Assembly (NCBI GenBank): GCA_030762935.1
Contig: CM060893.1
Location: 10,274,001 to 10,338,000, forward strand
Source: Hymenopus coronatus
Taxonomy: Eukaryota > Arthropoda > Insecta > Mantodea > Hymenopodidae
Reading direction: 5' to 3'
DNA length: 64,000 bases
The translations under genes were made by a program, and so were the position numbers. Shown here piece after piece: positions 54,469-64,000 of this stretch. The notes below the pieces were generated by a model. That model saw nothing but the letters and a program-made list of their open reading frames with translations. It was not told where the DNA came from and searched no databases. The stretch's first letter is position 1. Each line of letters starts with the position of its first letter.

Positions 54469-55918
54469 TCACTTGTCACATTTAAATGACTGTTTGCTCT
54501 CATGAATAAATTTGTGTGTTTTCAAAGTTGATGACGTGAAATAGCTCTTATCACATTGATCACATTTATATGGCCGCTTGCCCTCATGTGTTAAATTATG
54601 CGCCTTCAAATGTGATGCTGTGAGATAGCTCTTGTCACACTTACTACACTTAAATGGTCTTTTGCCCTCATGAATTAAACTGTGTATTTTGAAACCTAAT
54701 GCTGCAATAAAGGTCTTATCACATTTGTCACATTTAAATAGACTTTTTAACTCATGAATTGATTTGTGTTTCTTCAAACTTGATGAACAGAAATAGCTCT
54801 TATCACACACATCACATTTAAATAATCGTTTTCCCTCATGAGTTAAAATGTGTGTTTTCAAACTTGATGAACACAAATAGCTCTTATCGCATTGATTACA
54901 TTTAAATGGCCGTTCGTCCTCATGTGTTAAACTATGAGCTTTCAAGTGTGATGCTGTGAGATAGCCCTTATCACACTTCTTACATTTAAATGGTCTTTTG
55001 CCCTCATGAATTAAATTATGTGTTTTCAAACCTGATGCTGCCATGAAGCTCTTATCACATATGTCACATTTAAATGGACTTATTTCTTCATGAACTATAA
55101 TATGTGCTTTCAAATTAAATGCTCTAAGGAAGCTCTTATCACATTTATTGCATTTAAACAACTTTTTACCCTCGTGTATTAAATTATGTGTTTTCAAATT
55201 ACCTGCTCTAAAGAAACTCTTATCACACTTATTGCATTTAAACAGCCTTTTGCCCTCATGAACTAAATTATGTGTTTTCAAATTCGAAGCCTGAGTAAAG
55301 CTCTTGTCACAAATGTTACACTTATATAGCCTTTTGCCCTCATGAATTAATTTATGTGCTTTCAAATTTGATGCTTGAGTAAAGCTCTTGTCACAAATAT
55401 TGCACTTACATAGTTTTTTTCCCTCGTGGATTAAATTATGTCTTTTTAATCGTGAAACTGTAGGGAAGCTTTTACTACAAACATCACATTTATGGTTCCT
55501 ACTTCCCTCATGAGCTAAAATATGCACATTCAAATTTGATAACTTGGTAAAGCTCTTGTCACACTTGCTGCATTTGAATGGTCTTTTACCCTCGTGAATT
55601 AAATTATGGGCTCTCAAATTTGATGCCTGAGTAAATCTCTTGTCACAAATGCTACATTTGTGTTCACTTTTCTTCTCATGAGTTACAATGTGAGTTTGTA
55701 AATCTGATGCCCAATTAAAGCACTCACTGCAAAATTTACATTTGTATGATATTTTGTCATCCATATGGAGTGTATCTATGATATTGCCTCCATAAGATAT
55801 ATTTTTGTTGTCTTTTTCATGACAAGGGACATAATTTTCTCTAAGTTTTAAGCAGTCCTTATTTAAACCTCTGTTGGTGACACCAGATTCACAGTTCCAC
55901 ACTGCTCCCATGTCCAAT
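54469..55918 (-). CDS. ZNF-7: C2H2 zinc-finger terminal exon, 15 fingers, truncated
   Basis: About 482 residues: pre-finger region (CLKLRENYVPCHEKDN), 15 intact fingers, then FKCDK and a TGA. The expected next codons are TGT GAT AAG (C-D-K), but the sequence has TGATAAG, so a 2-base deletion created the stop in the knuckle of finger 16. The first exon base is 55918 (phase 2; CTGCTACATTTCAG). Fingers 3-6 resemble ZNF-5 fingers 6-9, and fingers 14-15 resemble ZNF-6 fingers 8-9. The order suggests exchange of blocks among paralogs. With 15 fingers left it may still be functional. Confidence 0.88.
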
Positions 55919-57201
55919 CTGAAATGTAGCAGGAAAATTATCACAATCAAAAACATACTGCTGGGAGATATTTTGATTTAAACTCTATTGCTGCAACAAA
56001 ACCAGTGATGTACACAAAATTTAAGCTTTGACTCAAAGATTTGTCTCTGAATTACAGTGTATAGTTCTATAAAAATCTGATTCAGGTTGGTTACTCAATC
56101 AACAAAACTTAAATACTTAAACTTTTAAAAAATAAAGAAGAAGACAGAAGAAAATCCACAACATTGTAGAATCCTGTATAAACCATGGATTGGCAAGTCA
56201 AATGATCAAATATGATATTAAAATGGATAAGCTTGACCAATTTTAAAGTTTGAAAATCTCACGGCGGGCTGCCGTGCCATACATTTCATTGGCACCTGTT
56301 GTCAGTAACTTTCTTCTCAGGTTCAGAAAATCTGAGGATAAGGGTATAGGGACATTTAATGAGTTTATGGTGTAATTTTTGGAAAGAGGGGGGGAGGAGG
56401 AGAGGATGAAGAGAATGTTCTAGTGTTTGATTAGACACAATGTGACAAAACACAATGTATTTAAGAACAACATCAAAGTAATATTTGAGAAAACAAAGCT
56501 ATGAACAAGAGGGACAGAATATTGTAATTTAATCTGAAAGGAAAATTTAACTAAATTAAATTGAGTTTTATTTATAGATATATGTTTTGTAAAAGAAAAA
56601 AAGAAATGGAATCTGTGAGTATAAAAATATACTAAAAGTATTGTTATACAATTAATGTTTTGTTTTTACTTAAAAATCAAATCTTGGGCAAAATACTTTT
56701 CTTTAGGAGGAAGGGACTTTGCATAATTTTACTCAATTTACCCTCACCAACCAAACTCTTTAACTGCTGCAGTTTTTAGTGTCCCATTCTATATTGGGCG
56801 TGGAAGTACACTTAATTTTGCTCAGAGACCTCTTGATCAAGTTTGAGGTTCTTTATGTGCCATAAATCTACAACTTCCCTTCTGAAGGATGACATGCTAA
56901 GGAATTTTACGTCTGATAAAGTTCATTCCCTGCACCTGGTTTGAACCCATGAGCTTGGGAACCAGAAGCTAACATGTTACTCCTAGACCATAGAGGACTA
57001 CAATCTGAAAGTAGGCAAAAGAAATGGAACATAGTTTACAAAATGTGGAAACCAGTTTTAATAACCAAGACATGAGGCATTCTAGAGCATTCTTTCCCAC
57101 TTCTACTTTCTACCATTGCAATCACATAAAAGTGATGTATTGGAAAAATCAATAAATGCTCCTAAATGTTCTCTTTCATGAATTTTCCTTGGACTTGTCC
57201 C
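55919..57201. repeat. upstream module of ZNF-7
   Basis: Collinear with the other modules (TTTATGGTGTAATTTTTGGA, the empty H site; GAACAAGAGGGACAGAATAT; CAATAAATGCTCCTAAATG), interrupted by a SINE B (56541-57001) and ended by a hAT insertion at CTTGGACTTGTCCC. ZNF-5 and ZNF-6 continue uninterrupted there. Confidence 0.8.
56541..57001 (-). mobile_element. SINE family B with an internal insertion
   Basis: AATCTGAAAG at 56531-56540 and 57002-57011 marks the target duplication. The minus-strand head begins TAGTCCTCTATGGTCTAGGA. Near the 3' end about 175 bp of unrelated sequence (56577-56750) separates ACTCTTTAACTGCTGC from TTTTATTTATAG. Confidence 0.85.
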
Positions 57202-57272
57202 CAAGTGGCGATTCGTGGTCACTAATTTAGGTACACCGCTCCTTTTGTCATCATTTTCCTTAGTCTATAAAA

Positions 57273-57510
57273 CATAGTCATCCCTCGTTATATGTGATCT
57301 TATTTTACACATTTTCGCTTAAAGCGACTTAAAAAATGCTGATTTTAATACTGCACAAATGACAAATAGATGCATCTGTTTAAAACTATTTTTTTCCCAT
57401 GTTTAACTTAAAATAGCTCAAATCATTATCACATTCACTTTACACACACATTTTTGTGTTATATGATAGTTAATGAGAACCAAATTCTTGCACAGTGCAA
57501 GGGACACCTG
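57273..57510. mobile_element. short DNA element inside the hAT tail
   Basis: Ends TAGTCATCCCTCGTTATATG and, from the right, CAGGTGTCCCTTGCACTGTG form a rough inverted pair of the kind seen in pogo/Tigger-like elements. TA flanks the right side; the left side is imperfect. Confidence 0.4.
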
Positions 57511-59159
57511 TATACATAAATTATTGTTTATCTTAGTAGTAGTACTTGCCAGATTTCTTCAGAAATAGTTGCATAACAGCTTGCATGAAATTTTCATGAA
57601 CATCCTTCCAAAGCGTACATAGTAACTGCTTTTCTATGGACATCATTGACAGAGAGGATAATCTTTCTTGGCCCATTGTAGACCTACAGTGAGACTTCAC
57701 TCAATTTAAAGTGGAAAATGACCGTCCAACAAAAGATGTAGTTGCTGCTTCAATTAGAATTAGACTAGCTAATTTGTAAACTTCCATCATAGCCCACACC
57801 AGATCTCTTTTGTTCATAGTTTTCACTATTTTACCAACTGAATTTCCTTCAAAATCTTTATTTGCAGAAGAGAACACAACACAAAGTTCATTTTTCAGAT
57901 GTACCGAATCAAAATTTGAGCCATAGGTGTCCAAAAATTTTGAGCAATGGTGATCAGGAAAAGACGTTTTGTAGTTCTTGAAGTTTGAGGAATCAAGGAG
58001 AGCAAAGAAATGAAAACTTTCGTAGTCGGAAAACCTATTTTGTATCTAAAGTTTCATTAAATTTCCCCCTGAACATTACTTCAGCAACTTCACTTGGTTC
58101 ATAGTTCTTCCTTTTCTTTTGTGCGTGTTCATTTATCACTTCAGTAGAAATGCTTTGCCAAATATTTTGAAACCCTTTTCTTCTTAGCTCTTCTAGTGTT
58201 TTTAGCCAGGATTACTTTTGAATGACAATATGCAATAACCATAGACTTGTCTTGTAATATGTAGAAGAGAATGTCAGTATGAGCAAATATTACCAAAAAT
58301 GTTTCGAGGAGGAAGAAGTATCCGACCGAGTCAGAAAATAAAGAAGACCTCATGCTTCAACCAATGTATCAAATTCCCAATCAACATTGTTTTCTGGTTG
58401 TCATGAATTCAAAGAATAAAATCAGGCTATCTCGTTGCTCTTGTACAGGTTGATAAGGCATGAATTGAATTTCAGCATGTTGGAGGCACTTTTGGTAACT
58501 TTTTATTCATAAAAGCATCTGAAGTTTCCGTTCTTTTAGTGGAATGAGAAAAGAAATTATGGAACCCTGACAGAGTTTGAAAAATTCTGCACTTATCACT
58601 ACACATCGCTACCTATTGCAGAAGCAAATTCAGAATATGACAGTGGAAATGCCACTTTTACTTTAGATTGCTGACCACCTAATTGATCAGACATTACAGC
58701 CGCACCATCATATGAGCGACAGTTTCTTACAAATATTAAATTCTTTAACTGTTGTAAGTACATGGTTGTAAAGTGCCTCAGCAGATCGTCTACACTGACA
58801 TCTGTAAAGCCCATGAGCCTTTCTTGAACTTCCCCCGATTTGTTCACATAGCGTAAAGTGGTAGAGAGTTGGGATTTGTTCACTATGTCTGTACACCCGT
58901 CTAGAAGAACAGCCACAAAATTAGCAGATGCAAGTTCTTTTGTTCTGCAGTTAACCAAAACACCCCAACAGCTCCAATTAAATCATTCTGAATGGATAAC
59001 AAAGTGCCCTGGAAAACTGTAGCATTTTTTAAATGATCATTTAAAAGTTGATCATATGTACTGAGTAAATCCAATGTCTCTACATAATTACCTCTATTAA
59101 AGAAACTTTCTGACTCGTGTCCTCTAAAAGCTAATTCCTGCTTCCCTAAGTGTCAAACA

Positions 59160-59345
59160 ACATCAATGACAGTAGACAGCTTAGTTAAGAAGTTCATCAT
59201 TTAGCCACCAGAGAAGAGAGCACAAGCAAGGGCAGTTGGACCCGTGAGGTTGAAAATGAAAGCATACGCTTTCGAAACTAGTCCCTCATAATACAAATGT
59301 AAGCGACGTAGTGTTAAAAAAACAACTCAACAAATTAATACCACG
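59160..59345 (+). mobile_element. Penelope-like tail nested in the hAT
   Basis: GAAGTTCATCATTTAGCCAC to TTGAAAATGAAAGCATACGC, TTTCGAAACTAGTCC and AAGCGACGTAGTGTTAAA. It is paralogous to 60315-60480. A stem GAAAGC / GCTTTC is followed by GAAAC, in hammerhead-like order with a degenerate first core strand. Confidence 0.6.
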
Positions 59346-60011
59346 TATAATATGACCATCACTGTTACTAAATTTCTCCAAACATCAATCAATCAATGAG
59401 TCTATTCTATATTTCTCTGTTCTTTTCACCATTTCATTATGCTCTGAAATTTGTAATGATTTCTGAGCATTTAGCTGCAGGTCTATTGCCAAAATTACAA
59501 AGAGTGAATGCACAAAATATGTGATTTTTTGTTTTTTCATGCTTACTTAATGAACCAGATAGAGAAACTATATTGTCGAATCCATCTTGAGAGCATAATA
59601 TGGTACTGCATTTGTCATTACTAAAAAGAAGACAGGGCCAACCATAGAATTGTTTAATTTGGGGCAACTAGTTAATCATTTGTACCTAGAATAATTGCTA
59701 ATGAGAAATGTGTTATACTCTCGTTTTCTATCTCAGACCTGGCAGTTCGGAGTGGGCATGCCGTTGTTTTTTATTTTAAGTTTTTCAGAAAATTCAAAAT
59801 TCTGAAATTAAGTCTTTAACACATGTTCTACTGCAGAGTCACAAGAACCACTAGCTTCATTAGCACTTACATTGGTCATTTTCACAAAAACTTACAAGCA
59901 AAACAACACTGATACAGACTAAAAACGGCTAAAATGAAATGTTAAAGAAACTTTACTGAGCGATCCAAAACAAGAGGAGAGGCATACTCATGAAGGGAGT
60001 GCATTTACCAT

Positions 60012-60180
60012 CAGGCTCGTCCACACATTGCCCATGTTACCAATCTCACCAACAAATTTGGACAGAATACTGTCACACACCCTCCTTACAGCCCAGACCT
60101 AGCCCCAAGTGACTACCATTTCTACCCTGATGCGAAAAAACACGAACACAAGCTGTTGCATACCACTTTTGGTCTATTAA
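60012..60180 (+). pseudogene. mariner transposase fragment
   Basis: The frame at 60015 reads ARPHIAHVTNLTNKFGQNTV followed by THPPYSPDLAPSDYHFYPDA, the region around the second and third catalytic residues of a mariner transposase. Nothing else of the element was found. It is a third mariner subfamily, distinct from those at 16299 and 20776. Confidence 0.8.
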
Positions 60181-60314
60181 CCATGGAATAGCACCAAACA
60201 TATACCTTATAAAACCCGCCAGATATACAGCAGAGCTTGACTTCTGAGAAAAAATCCACGTCATTAAAAACCAATGCCACACATTCAACTTTGAATTGCT
60301 GCCACAAAACACGT

Positions 60315-60500
60315 TGTGGAAGTTCATCACTCAGTCACCAGGGGCCAACAGACCTCAACTTAGAACATCCTGTAGAAATTCAGTTAGAAACCATCGACAA
60401 TGAAGCCACATGGTTTCGAAACTAGTCTAGCAAAACAATACATAAGTAATGCTCTAAGTGTTAGAAATCCAACTCAACTATTCTATGCTTAATAATAGTT
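60315..60500 (+). mobile_element. Penelope-like tail
   Basis: GAAGTTCATCACTCAGTCAC, then CATCGACAATGAAGCCACAT, GGTTTCGAAACTAGTC and CTCTAAGTGTTAGAAATCC. Paralog of 59160-59345. Stem GAAGCC / GGTTTC precedes GAAAC. Confidence 0.6.
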
Positions 60501-60565
60501 ACATACAGCTATATGGAATAAAACACTCACTTTGTTATAATTCTGTTTCCCAAGCTATTCATTAT

Positions 60566-61106
60566 TACACCACTTTCTATAGGGCTCACCACATGTATAA
60601 TTACCACTACGTGCAGTCAAAACTGGTGCAGTAAGTATTGATTACACCACTTTCTATAGGGCTCACCACATGTATAATTACCACTACGTGCAGTCAAAAC
60701 TGGTGCAGTAAGTATTGATTACACCACTTTCTATAGGGCTCACCACATGTATAATTACCACTACGTGCAGTCAAAACTGGTGCAGTAAGTATTGATTACA
60801 CCACTTTCTATAGGGCTCACCACATGTATAATTACCACTACGTGCAGTCAAAACTGGTGCAGTAAGTATTGATTACACCACTTTCTATAGGGCTCACCAC
60901 ATGTATAATTACCACTACGTGCAGTCAAAATTGGTGCAGTAAGTATTATTACACCACTTTCTATAGGGCTCACCACATGTATAATTACCACTACGTGCAG
61001 TCAAAACTGGTGCAGTAAGTATTGATTACACCACTTTCTATAGGGCTCACCACATGTATAATTACCACTACGTGCAGTCAAAACTGGTGCAGTAAGTATT
61101 GATTAC
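60566..61106. repeat. tandem repeat, 77-bp unit, seven copies
   Basis: Unit begins GATTACACCACTTTCTATAG and ends GGTGCAGTAAGTATT. Six of seven units are identical or nearly so; one has a C-to-T change and lacks one base. There are no spacers between units. Recent expansion is likely, and assembly collapse or expansion is possible. Confidence 0.95.
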
Positions 61107-61411
61107 ACCTGATGTTTCCAGAGTAATTAATTGTATATCAATATTGGTGAGATACTCCAAAGGTGTACCTTGTAAATATAATTGCTCAACTACAGGGTAC
61201 ATCTACCAAATATATTCCATAAATTCTTGTAAAGAATCTGCTGAACGGGTTTTGTGGTAAACATGCCACAAATACTCCCAAGTGAGTCACCAGATTTTTC
61301 TGCTATTTGTTCTGCAATTAAATTGTAAGAAAGTTTGCACCCTTATTGTTATTAGATCATAGTCATTTTCATCTCATTTCTTTGCCAATCTATCATCCCA
61401 GGATCCATAAT
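61107..61411. other. intergenic, nothing recognised
   Basis: No supported feature. Confidence 0.4.
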
Positions 61412-62273
61412 GTTTACTTTCTCTATACGCACTATGTACATAGTGTATAGAGAAGGTATTGCACTCCACCCAAAAATTTGATACCGAGATTTCACCGGAA
61501 ATATATGTTTTAGAGTCCCCAATATCCAAAAAAAGCATTTTCACAAAAAGGTCCATGTGTGTGTGTGTGTGTCTGTGAACACGATAACTCAAAAACGAAA
61601 ATTCGGTAAAATACCAATCTTGGCATTTAAGTTTAGTATCTTCCAGGGATGCGACACGAAGACTTTGAGAAAAATCCTCCCACCCCCAACTACCCTTTAC
61701 ATGGAACTTTTTTCGAAAATTTTGATTTTCTTAAAAATGGCTCTAATGATTTTGATTAAAATGTCATACGTTAAAGATATTTACCTGACAAATAAAATGT
61801 ATATCATGAATTTTCTGGGAATAGCCTTTGAAGAGTAGTTTATTCTGGATGAATTTTACTGAATTTTGAATAACTGCTAAACCGTAAGAGATGGACAAAA
61901 ACTTACCACACAGAAAATGCAGAGCACATTAAAACACACAATTTATGTTATATAAATTTTTTTCGTGGAGTTCGTCGTTTTTGAGACATTCCTTATTTTT
62001 AGTTTCTGCTATGAAAAACGTATACTTTTCTCATACAGGAACTTGTCAACTCCTATCCATATAAACAAAGGAACTTCACTGACATAGCAACCAGCTTTTG
62101 ACTATCACTTTAACCTATAGTTGTCCTTTATTTTGCTTCTACTTACAAGGAAGCGATTAATAAGACTATTTCTGCTATTTTTTTCTGATTACCATAAAGT
62201 AAATAGAAGTATAAGACTTTTAAGAATAATTTGTTGCAGGGATATAGAGAAAGTCATGTGAATAGTACACATT
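61412..62273 (-). mobile_element. hairpin-ended element (family H), full length
   Basis: The hairpin at 61417-61456 is the best preserved (CTTTCTCTATACGCACTATG against TACATAGTGTATAGAGAAGG). It is followed by TATTGCACTCCACCCAAAAA, a clean (TG)n at 61557-61575, and the far end GATATAGAGAAAGTCATGTG. Confidence 0.93.
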
Positions 62274-62788
62274 CATTGGACTTAAGGATGCTGATGAACT
62301 GCCAATTTTACCTTTTGAAATTTAGTGGAGATCATGCGCATTTTATAAAGGTGACTGAACCAGTTAGTTACTGACTGAAAGCTCACACCCTGATTGACCT
62401 CCAATTAACACTACATTAAGTTACATCACATGACTGCTTGTATGCCACAGTATTTGTCAGAGCAGAGCTTTTTTCCTTGTTGAATGTTTGCTCAAAAGCA
62501 AGCATATTCAGGACCTTCCAAAAATGACCAATTATTATCATTATATGTTCTAATGCACATGTCTGGGTTTTTTTTTGCAGATGTTAGTTGCAGTTGTAAC
62601 AAATGTGCATATTGCTGCAATACGACGCGTAACAGCCAGTTAATATCTATTGTTTCAATCTGCTTACACATGCACATTGATGACTGTTTGAACTTAGAAA
62701 TATTTCTCGCATCATATGTTAAAGAAAGTTTCTCCATTTTCTCATTATTTGCCTTTAGTAAATGGATTTTTTCACTCTAACTAAAAGT
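62274..62788. other. intergenic, nothing recognised
   Basis: Frames of up to 98 codons on the plus strand (62484-62780) show no motif. No gene is supported. Confidence 0.4.

Positions 62789-62848
<60 letters not shown>
62789..62848. repeat. (GA)n microsatellite
   Basis: About 29 perfect AG units at the edge of the diverged H copy. Confidence 0.95.
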
Positions 62849-62851
<3 letters not shown>

Positions 62852-63514
62852 TGTGCATGGCGCACCTCTGTGCGTGACCAGTATAGCTGCAGAATAACAA
62901 TTCTGCTCAATACCAAACTTGGAATTCTAGTTCAATATCTTCCAAAGATGGGATATGCAGATTTTTAAAAAACTCCCCCATAACAAACTACCATTTATAT
63001 GACACATTTTTCATTATTTTTTATTTTGTCAAAAAATTATTTTATTAAAATATCATGTTTTAAAGATACTTTCAAGCCAAATAAAATGCTTATCTTGAAT
63101 TTTCTGTGAACAACATGTGAGGTCCTTTTATTCTGTATGACTTTAGTGTAATTGCTAAACCCATAAGAAATACACATAATCTTGCTACATAAATAATCTA
63201 GATCTTGTTAAAGCATACAATTTATGTCAATAAAATTCTTTGTGGTGTTAACCACTTTCAAGATATTCTTTACTATTTTAAATTATTATTTATACTTTTC
63301 TCATGCAAACAGCCTGGAATTTCAAAGCCATCACACAGTGACTTACTTTTTAAAAACAGATTACTAGTTTAATCTTCTCTATCCTTTTTACTGCTAAAAC
63401 AAAATGCTTAAATGTGTAATGGAGTTTTAACCCAATTATCAAAAAGCAAATTTTATAAAAATAGTTTGCAACAGATAGTAATAAGTCATGTGAATGAAAC
63501 AAATCAGATTTTAA
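62849..63514 (-). mobile_element. hairpin-ended element (family H), old diverged copy
   Basis: CTCAATACCAAACTTGGAAT, AATGCTTATCTTGAATTTTC and the end AATAAGTCATGTGAATGAAA then CAAATCAGATTTT match H in order. The hairpin end has been replaced by the (GA)n tract. Confidence 0.75.
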
Positions 63515-63699
63515 TTGTTTTATGAGCAGACCAAGAATACCTCTTTATTCCAATTTAATAATGTGTAACCAAGAAGTCATTGCAAAAACTTATTTCAGAA
63601 ACAATCTAGTCTATTAATATACAGACTGTTTAGCTTTAGCCTTTTAAAAGATATATTTTAAGTTGGAACTTATAAGCTATACACATTTGATATCACAAC

Positions 63700-63930
63700 T
63701 AAAGATAACTCGGTGGACATTTTATCCAATACATATGCAGTTCAAGAAAAACCTAGTCCACATATTTATCCTATATATAGGTTTCAACACAACTGGAAAA
63801 TATTTGTGTACATTTGTGCAGTTTAAGACAACTTAATAGACCTATTGAGTTCAACACTACTTGGGCATGTTTGCCATGAACTTGTGTAGTTCAAGACAAC
63901 TTAATAGATACATTTGTCTAGCAACATGTT
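63700..63930. repeat. degenerate minisatellite, same family as at 50 kb
   Basis: AACTCGGTGGACATTTTATC, CAGTTTAAGACAACTTAATA and CAAGACAACTTAATAGATAC are eroded units of the 43-44 bp repeat, about five in number. It is followed by the same spacer type as at 22.9 kb (ATGTTATCCCTATATATACA). Confidence 0.7.
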
Positions 63931-64000
63931 ATCCCTATATATACAAGCAAAGATTGTTTAACCAAAGAAATTCATTTAGTTCTCAACTTCAATTTTAGGC

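Larger units (their letters stand above)
57202..59940 (-). pseudogene. hAT-superfamily transposon, ZMYM1/hAT-like transposase
   Basis: Read on the minus strand from about 59880: MTNVSANEASG, then a TTF/BED-like zinc-binding part (QFYGWPCLLF, HEKTKNHIF), then FVAVLLDGCTDIVNKSQLST, GFTDVSVDDLL and CRSYDGAAVMS (hAT catalytic domain), then ATTSFVGRSFSTLN and KSHCRSTMGQERLSSLS (C-terminal dimerisation region). Frameshifts and stops interrupt it throughout. The terminus CAAGTGGCGATTCGTGGTCA at 57202 matches the CAGTGGCG-type hAT end and sits inside the ZNF-7 upstream module. The other end is lost. Two later insertions lie inside (57273-57510 and 59160-59345). Confidence 0.83.

Noticed and set aside
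55919..55956. Hydrophobic N-terminus (signal peptide or membrane anchor) on the zinc-finger proteins
   Set aside because: It is encoded by a conserved pyrimidine-rich tract ending in CAG at the same place in all seven blocks; a splice acceptor explains it better.
60566..61106. CRISPR-like regular repeats
   Set aside because: Units are contiguous with no unique spacers, no cas genes are present, and the context is eukaryotic.
62484..62780. 98-codon plus-strand frame
   Set aside because: It overlaps an equally long antisense frame, has no motif, no start or splice context of note, and ends at a microsatellite.
1..64000. KRAB, BTB or ZAD domain partner for the finger genes
   Set aside because: No such domain was found in any frame; the only candidate 5' exon (36087-36343) has no cysteines and matches none of them.

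Overview
This is a window of AT-rich nuclear DNA from an invertebrate, most likely an arthropod, with a large repeat-laden genome. That placement is an inference from the mix of old mariner, hAT, TTAA-element, Penelope, gypsy and LINE copies, many tRNA-derived SINEs and a lineage-specific zinc-finger cluster. No species can be named. There is no bacterial-type operon, ribosome binding site or CRISPR array.

The real gene content is a head-to-tail array of seven C2H2 zinc-finger coding blocks, all on the minus strand: ZNF-1 (1025-2228), ZNF-2 (12905-13970), ZNF-3 (18243-19242), ZNF-4 (29774-31661), ZNF-5 (38098-39109), ZNF-6 (43001-43988) and ZNF-7 (54469-55918). They hold 12, 11, 10, 20, 10, 10 and 15 recognisable fingers, joined mostly by an H-E-G-K-R-P-F linker instead of the usual T-G-E-K-P. 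Each block looks like a 3'-terminal exon. The hydrophobic 'signal peptide' that appears when the frame is extended upstream is a pyrimidine-rich 3' splice site (CTACATTTCAG or CTGCTACATTTCAG) in the same phase in all seven. A possible matching 5' exon (36087-36343, strong start context, phase-2 GTAAGT donor) lies upstream of ZNF-4. ZNF-4, -5 and -7 have lost C-terminal fingers to an insertion, a nonsense change and a 2-base deletion. The decayed fingers and the ancestral stop are still visible downstream of each.

The array grew by duplication of multi-kilobase units: downstream spacer, finger exon and a conserved upstream module of up to about 1 kb. ZNF-2 and ZNF-3 are the closest pair. Because units are paralogous, several transposons can be compared with their own empty sites: a mariner with TA duplication (16299-17363), a TTAA element (32377-33044), a hAT (from 57202) and a roughly 850-bp element that ends in a hairpin.

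The hairpin-ended family, called H here, is the most striking repeat. There are nine long copies (one interrupted), two old diverged copies and several fragments. Each has an 11-bp inverted pair (ACTTTCTCTAC / GTAGAGAAAGT), an imperfect palindrome of about 40 nt at one end and a CA-rich tract, and it sits in T-rich targets. It shows no coding capacity and may be a Helitron2/Helentron-like non-autonomous element. Around it lie at least six SINE families (A-F), nested up to three deep, a TTAA-flanked family (P), Penelope fragments with hammerhead-like cores, LINE, gypsy and hAT remnants, one minisatellite family at three places (22.2, 50.3 and 63.7 kb), and a separate 77-bp tandem repeat near 60.6 kb.
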